Below are positions 17,701 through 26,134 of a stretch of 64,000 nt of DNA, piece by piece (the first letter of the stretch is position 1; the number at the start of each line of letters is the position of its first letter). A program made the translations under genes and the position numbers. Under the pieces are notes generated by a model. It was not told the origin of the DNA and ran no database searches. It saw nothing but the letters and a program-made list of their open reading frames with translations. Source of the stretch: Pseudoflavonifractor sp. MSJ-37 (GTDB lineage: Bacteria; Bacillota; Clostridia; Oscillospirales; Oscillospiraceae); NCBI RefSeq assembly GCF_018917965.1, contig NZ_JAHLPP010000001.1:1116001-1180000 (forward strand). The letters run 5' to 3'.

Positions 17701-17851
17701 GTTTCAGCAGCCAGGCATGCAGCTGCTCCTGCATGATATTGCGGTTTTCACTGTCATGCAGGTTCCCCAGATATGTATAGTGCAGCTTGTCCCGAAAGAA
17801 CTTGACCACACGGTTTTGCGTTTTGCGCTCGCTGTCGCCAATGTTGGGCAT
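14726..17851 (-). CDS. hsdR: Type I restriction enzyme, R subunit (1041 aa)
   Basis: Motor and nuclease subunit of the type I restriction-modification enzyme. The N-terminal nuclease domain has the PD-ExK pattern (PDIVLYVNGIALAVIELKKS, Asp near 133 and Glu-x-Lys near 147). The helicase has GSGKSLTMVWF near 293, the DECH box (VVFVDECHRTQSGK) near 406, and FTGTPLLKKDKK as motif III. The C-terminal third is the HsdM-contacting helical region (EEDEATALKLHKAI). Length is normal for the EcoR124 group. The start at 17851 follows GGAGGCAAATACACT; the frame is open 14 codons further without support. It is separated from hsdS by three unrelated genes. Confidence 0.95.
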   Translation of the reverse strand: MPNIGDSERKTQNRVVKFFRDKLHYTYLGNLHDSENRNIMQEQLHAWLLKQGYSEKLASNAVDALVKTSTNLQQGLYHANKEVYSLLKYGAKVKESVEQSPKTVYFIDFEDVSKNDFYIAEEVTIVSNNTKRPDIVLYVNGIALAVIELKKSSVSVSNGIRQNLTNQKSNFIEDFFTTIQFCMAGNDSEGLRYGTLLTPEKHYLEWKDDGFTEHQTERNIVDIEVEEYCESIPGKLEKQIFALFYKKRFLDLIHNFVIFDKGIKKVCRYNQYYAIKRAQHRLTDKKSGGIVWHTQGSGKSLTMVWFSKWILENNPNARVLVVTDREELDEQIEKNYKGVDENIVRTKSGKDLLERLNAFDDRLLCSLVHKFGKRGSDSSETDYEKYIEDLKNALPKDFSAKGDIVVFVDECHRTQSGKLHAAMKTILPNAIFIGFTGTPLLKKDKKTSLETFGGYIHTYKFNEGVRDGVVLDLRYEARDVPQGMTSQNRIDAWFEAKTVGLAPRAKAKLKAYWGNLQKIFSSRSRLEQIANDIIFDFATKARLMDGNGNAILVAGSVYSACRYYEIFQSKGFRKCAIISSYAPQAGDLRTDTVSDEEETETFEKYSTYLKMIGVDPSEDKTQIAKKVEAFEAEAKRKFVDEPANMKLLIVVDKLLTGFDAPSCTYLYIDKAMHDHGLFQAICRVNRLDGESKDFGYIVDYKELFGDLADAMNKYTAGAFESYDAEDVDGLLKDRATEAKKYFVDTLEELDELCEGVELPRKELDYIHYFCGESGRDENQDDAFARIREKLYKLVGRLIRAFAELKPRMTDLGYTLSEQSALDDRVAFYVNMRDTIGRASGDFIDLKAYEPGMRYLIDNYISASESQKIGSMDDFTLLDFIISQENKLKSEQKGEQESAAETIENNIRKKVVERMVINPAYYAKMSEILEQLILDRRRGVIAYGQLLDTYMELAKNVAKPEENTKYPESIRSNGALRALYDNCGEDEATALKLHKAIVKARLDGFRNNPVKANKIKRALYQLLNDDSEVERIYQIVVEQEEY

Positions 17852-17889
17852 AGTGTATTTGCCTCCTTTCGAAGCTAATACAAAAGTAT

Positions 17890-18741
17890 TCATTGCGGAT
17901 CATCAATGAAGGTTAAATATTGATGTCCAAGTTTCGTTATCCTATATGACTCGCTTCTGGAAATTCGTTTCAGCTTGGGAACTTTGACTTCTTTAGGCTT
18001 CTTTGCATAAATTTGCTTTATAAGTTCCGTAAGCGTTTTGCCAAGGGTATCAAGATTTTCATCTCGGTTTGCTTCGTTTTTACTTTCCAGCATACCCAGG
18101 CGACAGAGCTTTTCCCGAATAAAACTATACTGTGTTTCGTCTATATTTTCCTCTCTCATAATATCCCAAAAACTCTCATGCTCTTCTTCTCCTATTTCAA
18201 TTGTAGGCCGGTATAATCTGAGAACACGAATATCTAATTCATTCATTTGGGACAATGTATGGAAGAAATTAAACACAACATCGTCATTGGGGTTCTCGAC
18301 CCCCATCAAATTGATATACCCATTGATATTGTCCTGAACCTTCTGCTCTTGATTTTCGGAAATGATATTATCGAACAGAGCGTCGCGGTAAGGACCGTCA
18401 ATAAATTTCTGCCGAACAGTCGGATCGAGTTGAGTAAGGCGCTGTTCTACGATTTCCTGCCTCTGCATCACGGAATTCAACATTTTTACTATATTTCTTT
18501 CAAAACGCTTTTGCTGATAAGAAAGCTTTACTCCTAAAAAAGCTGGGGCCACGGCACCGAGAAACCCACCCGTTAAGGCTTGAATAGCTGCGCTAACAGC
18601 CTCATTCCCAATGATACTCGCCGCGGCCATTCCGAGCTCCGGGAGATTGTCAAGAAGCATTGAGGCACCAACTTCCAATGAAGTTTCTGCAAGGTCCTGT
18701 GCTACACCCTTCGCTTCCGATAATTCGTTTTTCTCTTTCAT
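17890..18741 (-). CDS. Protein of unknown function with Gly/Ala-rich hydrophobic segment (283 aa)
   Basis: Not recognised. After a charged N-terminus, residues 38-72 are Gly/Ala-rich and hydrophobic (AAASIIGNEAVSAAIQALTG, GFLGAVAPAFLGVKL), like a membrane-inserting helical hairpin. Then comes a long helical region (RFERNIVKMLNSVMQRQEIV). The C-terminal part ends in a winged-helix-like block with ESYRITKLGHQYLTFI. The layout recalls phage-defence effectors with a membrane segment, but that is inference. It sits 39 bp upstream of hsdR and 74 bp downstream of the membrane-anchored partner of the AbiTii gene, inside the restriction-modification locus. Confidence 0.75.
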   Translation of the reverse strand: MKEKNELSEAKGVAQDLAETSLEVGASMLLDNLPELGMAAASIIGNEAVSAAIQALTGGFLGAVAPAFLGVKLSYQQKRFERNIVKMLNSVMQRQEIVEQRLTQLDPTVRQKFIDGPYRDALFDNIISENQEQKVQDNINGYINLMGVENPNDDVVFNFFHTLSQMNELDIRVLRLYRPTIEIGEEEHESFWDIMREENIDETQYSFIREKLCRLGMLESKNEANRDENLDTLGKTLTELIKQIYAKKPKEVKVPKLKRISRSESYRITKLGHQYLTFIDDPQ

Positions 18742-18814
18742 TTTTATACCCTTCTCATAGTATATTTGCGCTGATACTTATCCAATGTAGAGAACTCTCC
18801 CGACTGAACAATTA

Positions 18815-19450
18815 TTACGTATCAATCCCAAACCAAATGCAAACAAGAGCACCGATTACAACAACAGCAATCGGAACCAATATTTGCCAGAAAAGCTTGG
18901 ACACCACTTTTTCTTTTTCGGGTGCGGGATTGGATATTTCACACTCAGTCTCAATAGTGTTCTTTGATCCAATGGCGCTGTTTGAAATCTTATTACCGTC
19001 ACCAATATGGACACTGTTATCCTCATACTGAATAACGGTAGGAGGCGACGTGCGAGGGGAAGCCTTTTTCTTGGCAAGAAGTGCATCGCGCAGACTAATT
19101 ACCAACATTTCATCTTCCGAGGACAGTATGAATTCCTGCTGCTCTGATCCAGACGAACGATTCGCGTAAATGCTCACAAGTGTCTGAATCCAATTTTTCG
19201 AGACAAAAGCGGTCATGGTTTTCACGCGGATGGTCTTTCCAAAAGCATATTTTTTGAATTCGTCAATGGATTTGCACTCATATGACATATCTTCTGAATC
19301 AAATGAGATCACACAATTAAGAGTAAGATTATTTCGGTCTTCAAAAACAAACCTTAGGGCATCCCTTATCCATTCGTATGTAGACACCACATTGTCGTAA
19401 GAGTCGATGCGGTGTTCATTATCCCGATACTTATATGAGATATCAGCCAT
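18815..19450 (-). CDS. C-terminally membrane-anchored protein with IGD-N motif (211 aa)
   Basis: Unknown family. Residues 1-130 form a soluble alpha/beta domain (YKYRDNEHRIDSYDNVVSTY, LTLNCVISFDSEDMSYEC, EMLVISLRDALL). Residues 142-161 carry YEDNSVHIGDGNKISNSAIG, nearly the same motif as in the neighbouring AbiTii protein. Residues 187-207 form one transmembrane helix (FWQILVPIAVVVIGALVCIW) close to the C-terminus. ATG at 19450 overlaps the AbiTii stop by 8 bp (ATGGCTGA), and its ribosome binding site GGAGG lies inside the AbiTii gene, so the pair is tightly coupled. Probable membrane partner of the AbiTii protein. Confidence 0.8.
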   Translation of the reverse strand: MADISYKYRDNEHRIDSYDNVVSTYEWIRDALRFVFEDRNNLTLNCVISFDSEDMSYECKSIDEFKKYAFGKTIRVKTMTAFVSKNWIQTLVSIYANRSSGSEQQEFILSSEDEMLVISLRDALLAKKKASPRTSPPTVIQYEDNSVHIGDGNKISNSAIGSKNTIETECEISNPAPEKEKVVSKLFWQILVPIAVVVIGALVCIWFGIDT

Positions 19451-20120
19451 GCCCCTTACCTCCACCCAAAATTCCAGAACCCTCGAGTTTGTTTTTATCG
19501 CCTATATTAACGCTGTTGTCTACATAAATGTATTTATTGATGGTTGTATTTGTTGCGGCAACTTCTTCAGGCGAAATACTATCTGTATCAATATCCAAAT
19601 CGTCAAGACATCCATAAGTCTTGTCCAACTTAATGAATATTTTCATCAGCAACATTTTGACAGTGTTGAGTACACCTTCGAAAATGTTCAAAGGCACAAT
19701 CTGCTTAATGGAATAACACTGTATCCCGCTCATCTTAAGTACCATACTGGCAGCCCATGTCAAGTCACGACCAACTTCATTTGGGGTAGGATTATTTACA
19801 AAACCCTCAATGGTTCTGATTCCGTCTGGAATAGGGAGGTAAAAAGTGGAAGGATCTTCTGTTTTCATTATTTCTAACAGTGGCAAAGGCGCGTCGGTAA
19901 CCTTGTAGCTTCCATTGATGCCACTATACTTGAAAACTGTATTTTTGGCATAACGGTACTCCGGAAGCATGTTTTTTCCATATCCGTGCAATTCACATTC
20001 TGCCCACTGCTGTAATTCATCGTTGCCAATATCCGATGCAATGATAAAAAGGCGGCTTAATGCCACATCCAGAGAAATACTGTTATTAGCAAGTTCTTTG
20101 ATTATTTTGCTTTTAGCCAC
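19443..20120 (-). CDS. AbiTii-domain protein with C-terminal IGD-N motif (225 aa)
   Basis: The N-terminal half fits the AbiTii domain: helical start (KIIKELANNSISLDVALSRL), then ASDIGNDELQQWAECELHGY and LPEYRYAKN. AbiTii is annotated as an abortive-infection-related domain; its biochemical activity is not established as far as I know. A basic linker and a second helical block (IFEGVLNTVKMLLMKIFIKL) follow. The C-terminus (residues 199-218) is YVDNSVNIGDKNKLEGSGIL followed by a glycine-rich end. This tail motif recurs in the next gene. It begins 15 bp after hsdS and is transcribed with the restriction-modification genes. Confidence 0.82.
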   Translation of the reverse strand: MAKSKIIKELANNSISLDVALSRLFIIASDIGNDELQQWAECELHGYGKNMLPEYRYAKNTVFKYSGINGSYKVTDAPLPLLEIMKTEDPSTFYLPIPDGIRTIEGFVNNPTPNEVGRDLTWAASMVLKMSGIQCYSIKQIVPLNIFEGVLNTVKMLLMKIFIKLDKTYGCLDDLDIDTDSISPEEVAATNTTINKYIYVDNSVNIGDKNKLEGSGILGGGKGHG

Positions 20121-20135
20121 AAATTGTCCCCTCCT

Positions 20136-21353
20136 TTACACCAGTCTGATCTTACCCGTCAGAAGCTGCTGCATCATGCCTTGCTTGACCTGACGGTATT
20201 TTCCAAGTTTGCTTTCCAGCAACTCGATTTCTTTATCCATGCCTAAAAGGATATCAGCAATCGCTTGTTGCTCTTCAATATTTGGAATCATTACGTTAAT
20301 ACTGCTGAGCGCGTCCGCATGGATATGGACTACGGCATCTCCCTGACCTTTTTCCGCTCGCTGCTTGCAGACATCTGCTGTGTTAAGCAGCGTTCCCATA
20401 AAGGCAGGATCGAGCTGAGTCGCAGGTCTGAAAATTAAAATATCCCCGCCAGCATACACATCTGTTTCATGGATAATAGCCGCACATTTGCCAATCTCTT
20501 CTTTTGTTTCGCCAGAGGCAGCGAATAATATATCTCCTCTGGATACCCTTTGTGCATTGGCGGCAACTTCTTCGGAGATATGAGAGAAATAGTTTGTGAC
20601 ATAATTTTGGTGTTTCGTATAAAGCTCGCCGTATCTGACTGCAGGAAGATTGCCTGAGTTAGATTGGTTTCGACTTATGCCCGTCCCTTTAACAAACACG
20701 CCAAGAGAACCAAGCTTGCATTTGTTCCATTCACCCTCGAATCCCGGCAAGCGGCGCTTGCCTGTCAGCAGTTCCTGCATTGCGCCCTGCTTGATGGCTT
20801 TTTTCTTGGCAATTTGCTTTTCCAGTAATAACATCAATTCATCAATGTCGGTAAGAGAATGCGCAATTGCCTCCTGCTCGGGTTTTGGCGGGACTACAAT
20901 TTCAATAGCAGACAGTTGCTTCCCGTTAGTCAGTGCTCTGGTTGTGTATGTGCATCCCATAGTGATTGCATTCCGCACCGCCTCGGTCGTAAAGCAGTAC
21001 TTACAATATTCTGGCGTGAACATGTCATTTTTAGGCCTGCCACGAAGGACAAAGCCGCTAAAAACGCAATCGTCAATATTGTCTAACAAGACCGATGACA
21101 TTCCAACTTCTTCCGGTGTTTCAGATGTTCTGGTGAAAAAGACATCATTTTTTTGTGTCTCAAATCGACGAATTTCGCCACGAGTAAGACTAACCTTACC
21201 ACACACATCGTTTTTCTTCAGACCACGCTTTTTATATACATCCGTATAATTGACAATAGGTGTGCCATATCCAAAAAATTCTTTGCCTTTATTTAGGCCG
21301 TTCTTAAAATCCAAAAAATCTCCAATTGTGGCTGTATCCCATGGCTTCACCAT
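20136..21353 (-). CDS. hsdS: Type I restriction enzyme, specificity subunit (405 aa)
   Basis: Target-recognition subunit. Two target-recognition domains (about 1-150 and 205-350), each followed by a conserved helix: EQEAIAHSLTDIDELMLLLE, then AIKQGAMQELLTGKRRLPGF in the middle, and EEQQAIADILLGMDKEIELL, then VKQGMMQQLLTGKIRLV at the end. These two helices form the coiled coil that spaces the half-sites. The ATG overlaps the hsdM stop by 7 bp (ATGGTGA). No inverted repeats or second partial hsdS flank it, so there is no sign of phase-variable switching here. Confidence 0.95.
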   Translation of the reverse strand: MVKPWDTATIGDFLDFKNGLNKGKEFFGYGTPIVNYTDVYKKRGLKKNDVCGKVSLTRGEIRRFETQKNDVFFTRTSETPEEVGMSSVLLDNIDDCVFSGFVLRGRPKNDMFTPEYCKYCFTTEAVRNAITMGCTYTTRALTNGKQLSAIEIVVPPKPEQEAIAHSLTDIDELMLLLEKQIAKKKAIKQGAMQELLTGKRRLPGFEGEWNKCKLGSLGVFVKGTGISRNQSNSGNLPAVRYGELYTKHQNYVTNYFSHISEEVAANAQRVSRGDILFAASGETKEEIGKCAAIIHETDVYAGGDILIFRPATQLDPAFMGTLLNTADVCKQRAEKGQGDAVVHIHADALSSINVMIPNIEEQQAIADILLGMDKEIELLESKLGKYRQVKQGMMQQLLTGKIRLV

Positions 21354-23797
21354 ACAAATCCCATCCTTTCCAGGTGGGCTTTAACTTTGGACTCATAGTC
21401 AGCAACGGCAGCAAACAGTTCGGGCAGAGTATTCTCATACCGCTCCAGCAGCTCCACAATGCGGTTGGTCATCTGGTGGGAAGTGGTAACATACAACGAC
21501 TTGATTCCTTCAAAGATGGTAGCGTACCATTTGCGGTTTACCAACAGGTCCAGAATCTCATCATCGGTCAGCAAAGCATACTTTGCCCGAACCTTTTCCT
21601 CCAGTTCGGCGTTCATTTCCTTGACGGCCTTATTCTGCTTGGAAAGGGACTCCGTCAAATCCGCAAACTGCTTCAATACCGCATATTCTTCGCCCTTGGA
21701 ATCAGTCTTTTTCAGCACCTTCAAACGGATGGCGACAGCCTTGGCGTCCACCTTGTCCTTGTCGTTCAGGTATTCTTTTAGATATCCATCATCGCCGGTC
21801 TGCTCCTCCACAAACTCGTCCAGTCTGCTCTGGGTCTCCTCGGCAATGGCCTGTGCCTCATTGATTTTCTTGCGCTCAAGGGCAAAGAACACGGACTCGA
21901 TCAGCGCCTTGGGCAGCAACACGCCCTCCCAACCAATCACCCTTTCCTGACCCTTCTTCTTGCCGGAGGTATATTCGCCCATGATATTCTCCCATGTCCG
22001 GGCAGCACCGTAGCCGTCCACTGACACAAGATAAACATCGTCACCCATGACTTCGTGCCAGTAAGAAAGCAGCACTTCGTAAACATCGTATTTATCCACC
22101 AGCTCCAGGCCATGAAAGCATCCTATCAACTGCTCCGATAGTTCCACAATATAGGGCTTGACTTCCGTATTCTCATCAATATTCCGGAGGCCATAATCCA
22201 CCATCTGCATCCATGCATCAAATGCATTATCGATGCGCTCGGCATAGGCAGAAAACTCAGGGTCATGATAGACCATATTGCGGATATCCTCTTTGGGAAT
22301 GTTCAGCTGATAATAGCCATCCCGCAGCTGAGAAAACAGCTTGTCTTTCAGACCGGGGAACAGTACCCAATACTTCTCCATGGAATCCACATCTGTCGCA
22401 GGAATACCGCCATGCAGATGTCCATCAATGTCCTGTAAATCTTCCGGGGTGGAGCTGTCAATATAACGGGGGATATTCAGGTTATACTCATTTTTCTTTT
22501 TGATCTCGTCATTGGGAACGAAACGGGCATACTTGGGATCGTCTGTGATTTGCTGATTGAATGTGGTGACGATTTTGTAGATGTCCCGCTCACGAAGGCG
22601 GTTCTTGTTGCCGTCCTTAACGAAGTCATGGCTGGCATCAATCATAAAGATACCCTTGCGCTCGACGGCATCAGCCTTATCGATGATGATAATGCAGGCA
22701 GGGATACCGGTGCCATAAAACAGGTTGGCGGGCAGGCCGATGATGCCCTTGATATAGCCCTTGTCAATAATAGCTTTGCGGATAGTCGCCTCCGCATTGC
22801 CACGGAACAGAACACCATGGGGAAGAATGACCGCAGCCTTGCCGGTGCTTTTCAAAGACTTCAAAATATGGAGTAGCCACGCAAAGTCGCCGTTCTTTTC
22901 AGGCGGTCTGTCGCCATAGCCATCAAAGCGGCCATAATCCTTAAGACCATCCGTCCAGTTTTTCAGAGAAAACGGAGGATTGGCCACCGCAAAGTCGAAA
23001 CGCTTCAGCACCTCATCATCGGAACCTTCTTCAAAATAGCGGGGAGCAGAAAATGTATTTCCTGCTCTGATCTCACCGGCAGCCTTGTTGTGCAGGACAA
23101 GGTTCATCTTGGCGAGACCTGCGGTGGTTACTTCCTTTTCCTGTCCCCAAATAGCAATCTCGAAGGGGGCTTCATCCGCTGCTCGAATCAGAAGTGAACC
23201 GGAACCGCAGGCAGGGTCATACACGGAGTAACCCTCGTCGCGCTCCTCGATGCTGTCGATGCCAATCACTTTGGCAAGAATACGGGAAACTTCGGCCGGT
23301 GTGTAGAACTGGCCCTTGCTCTTGCCGCTTTCCGTGGCAAAATGGCGCATCAGATATTCATAGGCATCGCCAAGAATATCGTCACCGCTGGCTTTGTTCT
23401 TTTTGAAATTGAATTCGTCACGCTGGAAAATGGCAATCAAGCCGGTGAGCTTATCCACCATTTCTTTGCCGCTGCCCAACTTAGCTTCATCATTGAAATG
23501 GGCATTGTCGATCACGCCGCGGAGATTGTTCTCCCCGGCTTCTGCCAGCTTGGCAATGACCTTATCCATTTCTTCACCGATATTTTTATTACCCTTCAAT
23601 GCAACCAAATCGTTGAAACTGCCGCCTTTGGGAACCGTAATATCGGCATATTTTACGCCCTGAAACTTGTCCGTAACATATTTCACGAACAGCAGGGTCA
23701 GGATATAGTCTTTATACTGAGAGGCATCCATGCCGCCCCTCAGCTTATCACAGCTCGCCCAAAGAGAACTGTACAGCTCATTTTTCTTTATTGCCAT
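21347..23797 (-). CDS. hsdM: Type I restriction enzyme, M subunit, long form (816 aa)
   Basis: N6-adenine DNA methyltransferase subunit. The N-terminal domain (LYSSLWASCDKLRGGMDASQ, ILTLLFVKYVTDKF) is followed by FYTPAEVSRILAKVIG, the AdoMet motif YDPACGSGSLLIRAAD near 194, and the catalytic FAVANPPFSLKNW near 269. The length of 816 aa exceeds the usual 480-550: about 300 extra residues with coiled-coil character (LTESLSKQNKAVKEMNAELE) and HQMTNRIVELLERYENTLPE at the end. This long form is known from other bacteria. It is the first of the enzyme genes and overlaps hsdS. Confidence 0.95.
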   Translation of the reverse strand: MAIKKNELYSSLWASCDKLRGGMDASQYKDYILTLLFVKYVTDKFQGVKYADITVPKGGSFNDLVALKGNKNIGEEMDKVIAKLAEAGENNLRGVIDNAHFNDEAKLGSGKEMVDKLTGLIAIFQRDEFNFKKNKASGDDILGDAYEYLMRHFATESGKSKGQFYTPAEVSRILAKVIGIDSIEERDEGYSVYDPACGSGSLLIRAADEAPFEIAIWGQEKEVTTAGLAKMNLVLHNKAAGEIRAGNTFSAPRYFEEGSDDEVLKRFDFAVANPPFSLKNWTDGLKDYGRFDGYGDRPPEKNGDFAWLLHILKSLKSTGKAAVILPHGVLFRGNAEATIRKAIIDKGYIKGIIGLPANLFYGTGIPACIIIIDKADAVERKGIFMIDASHDFVKDGNKNRLRERDIYKIVTTFNQQITDDPKYARFVPNDEIKKKNEYNLNIPRYIDSSTPEDLQDIDGHLHGGIPATDVDSMEKYWVLFPGLKDKLFSQLRDGYYQLNIPKEDIRNMVYHDPEFSAYAERIDNAFDAWMQMVDYGLRNIDENTEVKPYIVELSEQLIGCFHGLELVDKYDVYEVLLSYWHEVMGDDVYLVSVDGYGAARTWENIMGEYTSGKKKGQERVIGWEGVLLPKALIESVFFALERKKINEAQAIAEETQSRLDEFVEEQTGDDGYLKEYLNDKDKVDAKAVAIRLKVLKKTDSKGEEYAVLKQFADLTESLSKQNKAVKEMNAELEEKVRAKYALLTDDEILDLLVNRKWYATIFEGIKSLYVTTSHQMTNRIVELLERYENTLPELFAAVADYESKVKAHLERMGFVW

Positions 23798-23871
23798 GTT
23801 CGTTTACCACGCTTCTCTTAATTTGATATTTCTGCTTTCCCGCAAATTGGCTTTACGGAAACTGCGTTGTG

Positions 23872-25329
23872 TTATCTTTTCAATTTGTATACACGGTTCT
23901 TATTGCCGCCCTCTGCAATAACAACACCTTCATCCAGCAATCCCTTCAACAGCTGTTTGGCTCGTGTACTCTTAACACCCAGCAGTTCTGCAATATCAGC
24001 ACTTCTGGCCGAAATATGATCAGTAAGGTATGCAACGATTTCTTCTTTCTGCCGCGCAGATTTTATCGTCGCTTTTTTATCGTCACTCTTTATCGCCGCT
24101 TTTTTATCGTCACTCTTGGAGAATAAGAGCGTTAATGTTGTCCGCTCCGGCTCGAGTTGCTCTGTAATCTCCGGAGTTGTCCAATTTTGCTCGCGCCAGA
24201 CGCGGAAGATATTCGGAATGCCACTACCAGCACGCTCACCGATATCGATCAGGTTGAACATTTTCAGCATCGTTCCGTTCCGCGGATCAGAAACACCGCC
24301 GCTCTTTGCGGCATCAATTTCGATGCGGAAGCTACCTGGGTTGGACATCGTAATGCTATTACGCTTTTTGACGATGACCAGCCCCTGTCTGCCGTAATAA
24401 TCGGCATTCACCAGACAGTTGGCCAGTGCTTCACGCAGAGCCTGATGCACAGGGGTATCATCCACTCTGGTGCCGCCATCCATTTTAAACGGTACCTTAA
24501 TGTCCTGAATCAGCTTGTTATAGACGCGGAAATAGAAGTCGTACACATTGCCGCTCCAGTCTCCGGAGGAGGAGATGATGCGGTCAGTCCAGCGGGTATC
24601 AGCGTCATACTGTTCCTGATAGTCCAGAAAGTAAGCATTGAATTCCCGCACAATGTCGTATTCATTGCCGAACATGAGAAGTCCAGCAGAAGTGGGATGC
24701 TTCTTCCCATCAGAGCCGATGCCCACAGCGCCCAGCTTCAGAAGGAAATCTTCATCCTCCAGCGCCTCCCATACATGACCGGGGCGGGAGAGGCGCATCC
24801 TCTGGCGATAGCTGCGAATGCTCTCTTTGTTGAACACAGTCATGTCCATTTCATTCAGGATGAGCATGTCCTGGGTTTTCACGGAAGCATCCCGCACCAT
24901 GGCCTGATATTCTTCTTTGGTGCAACGGTAGTCGCCCTCACCGTTGCGGCGGTAGGTGCAGAGTGGGTTGCCATCCACATAAACCGGCTTATACGAGCGC
25001 TCTGCACGGGGAACATTGATGACCACAATGCGGTCGCCATCTACCTCCTGGACGAATACATCCTTGGAGGTCAGGACATTCACGCTGGTCTTATTGGGGT
25101 TATTGACGATATCCCAGAACTCCTTAATGAGTCTGTCAGGGTCGGGCAGATCTACCGTGTGCAAGGATTTATCCGCCCATTCTTCCACTCCCAGCAGGAT
25201 AATACCGCCATGGGTATTGGCAAAAGCGGAATAGGTTTCCCAAATGCTCCTGGGAAGCCCGCCGAGGGCTTTCTTAGCCTCAATACGGTTGTTCTCCCGA
25301 TATTTTTCAAGATTACAGAAGTCGATCAT
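23872..25329 (-). CDS. AlbA_2/Schlafen-type ATP-binding regulator (485 aa)
   Basis: The N-terminus is an AlbA_2 (Schlafen AAA_4) domain: NRIEAKKALGGLPRSIWETY, ANTHGGIILLGVEEW, and RAERSYKPVYVDG as the strand after it. The middle contains an HATPase-like C-terminal block (HQALREALANCLVNADYYG, NPGSFRIEI, GERAGSGIPNIFRVW). The end is a winged helix (ARSADIAELLGVKSTRAKQL) after a linker made of two 9-residue repeats. Proteins of this design are often next to restriction-modification genes. The ATG overlaps the XRE gene by 4 bp (ATGA), and it lies 74 bp upstream of hsdM. Confidence 0.88.
   Translation of the reverse strand: MIDFCNLEKYRENNRIEAKKALGGLPRSIWETYSAFANTHGGIILLGVEEWADKSLHTVDLPDPDRLIKEFWDIVNNPNKTSVNVLTSKDVFVQEVDGDRIVVINVPRAERSYKPVYVDGNPLCTYRRNGEGDYRCTKEEYQAMVRDASVKTQDMLILNEMDMTVFNKESIRSYRQRMRLSRPGHVWEALEDEDFLLKLGAVGIGSDGKKHPTSAGLLMFGNEYDIVREFNAYFLDYQEQYDADTRWTDRIISSSGDWSGNVYDFYFRVYNKLIQDIKVPFKMDGGTRVDDTPVHQALREALANCLVNADYYGRQGLVIVKKRNSITMSNPGSFRIEIDAAKSGGVSDPRNGTMLKMFNLIDIGERAGSGIPNIFRVWREQNWTTPEITEQLEPERTTLTLLFSKSDDKKAAIKSDDKKATIKSARQKEEIVAYLTDHISARSADIAELLGVKSTRAKQLLKGLLDEGVVIAEGGNKNRVYKLKR
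24064..24117. repeat. Tandem 27-bp repeat within the AlbA_2 gene
   Basis: Two units, 24064-24090 and 24091-24117, differ at one base. They encode the linker KSDDKKAAI-KSDDKKATI between the ATPase-like part and the C-terminal winged helix. Confidence 0.8.
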
Positions 25330-25562
25330 ACCGCACCCTCCTGAATTCTATTCTCACGCCAGCTTTTTTCAAGCGGCTCATAGGGGAGACCACACTCCTC
25401 ACAGTACTGCTTCAGAGCTTTCATCGCCTTGATATTGGGGCGGGCCTTTCCGTTTTCCCAGCGATTCACGGTCGTAAAAGAAACACCGAGAGCGTTGCCG
25501 AATTCTGTTTGATTCATCAGACAAGATAATCTAAAATTCTTAATTTCGGAACTAAACGGCAT
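25326..25562 (-). CDS. XRE-family HTH regulator (78 aa)
   Basis: Small lambda-repressor-like DNA-binding protein: SEIKNFRLSCLMNQTEFGNA, LGVSFTTVNRWENGKARP (recognition helix) and IKAMKALKQYCEECG. The ATG at 25562 has GGAG 8 nt upstream; the TTG two codons earlier is too close to it. The 3' end overlaps the AlbA_2 gene by 4 bp. As the first gene of the restriction-modification operon, it is a likely controller of the locus. The palindromic stretch TATATCACTGATATA at 25598-25612 upstream could be its operator. Confidence 0.88.
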   Translation of the reverse strand: MPFSSEIKNFRLSCLMNQTEFGNALGVSFTTVNRWENGKARPNIKAMKALKQYCEECGLPYEPLEKSWRENRIQEGAV

Positions 25563-26134
25563 CTGCAACTCTCCTTTACCAGATAATTGAATTTATTATA
25601 TCACTGATATAGCGTTTTTACAACGTCAAGCTCGCACTTTAAGGTGAAAAAACGCCCACTGTCCGGAGCCTGACCAAAAGGTAGCGCGCTAAGCGTTCAG
25701 GTATTCTTCCATGACCTCAGTGCGATTCTGTCTCAAATGGTTTTCTCTATTCATCCGCCATGGTGGCACGAAGCTTCTCTTTATTCCTGCAGATCAGTTC
25801 CGGCTGTTTCTCATACTCCGTACAGAACGAAGTATCACACTCGGTCTGTCTGATATTGCCGTATCAGAACTCTCCAGGGATTTCTATATCGCGATGAAGA
25901 AAGTCAACTCGCTTTGAGTGCCAATCAAAAAATATTCACGATAAAATTATGATGAAAGTCAACAGCGTTTTCCTCGCAGGGCGCAGATACTTTCCCTTAC
26001 TTCTGGTGCGCTTTCCCTTAAAATGCCCCTCAAATTACGGAAACGTAACAGCTATTGAGGGAAGACTAAATTTAACCCGAAATAATATTTCTGAGTAGTA
26101 AGTTCTATCTCCAAAAGACGAATGTGTGAGGGTA
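25563..26134. other. Gene-free stretch with degraded coding traces
   Basis: No intact gene. On the minus strand around 25735-25860 one frame stays open for 38 codons and reads like protein (ECDTSFCTEYEKQPELICRN, then KEKLRATMADE), with stops on both sides. It looks like a decayed C-terminus of an unrecognised mobile-element gene. The rest (25,920-26,134) is AT-rich and holds nothing I recognise. Confidence 0.35.

Noticed and set aside
20136-23797. Phase-variable type I system with inverted hsdS copies
   Set aside because: Only one hsdS is present, with no inverted repeats or partial specificity genes and no nearby recombinase.
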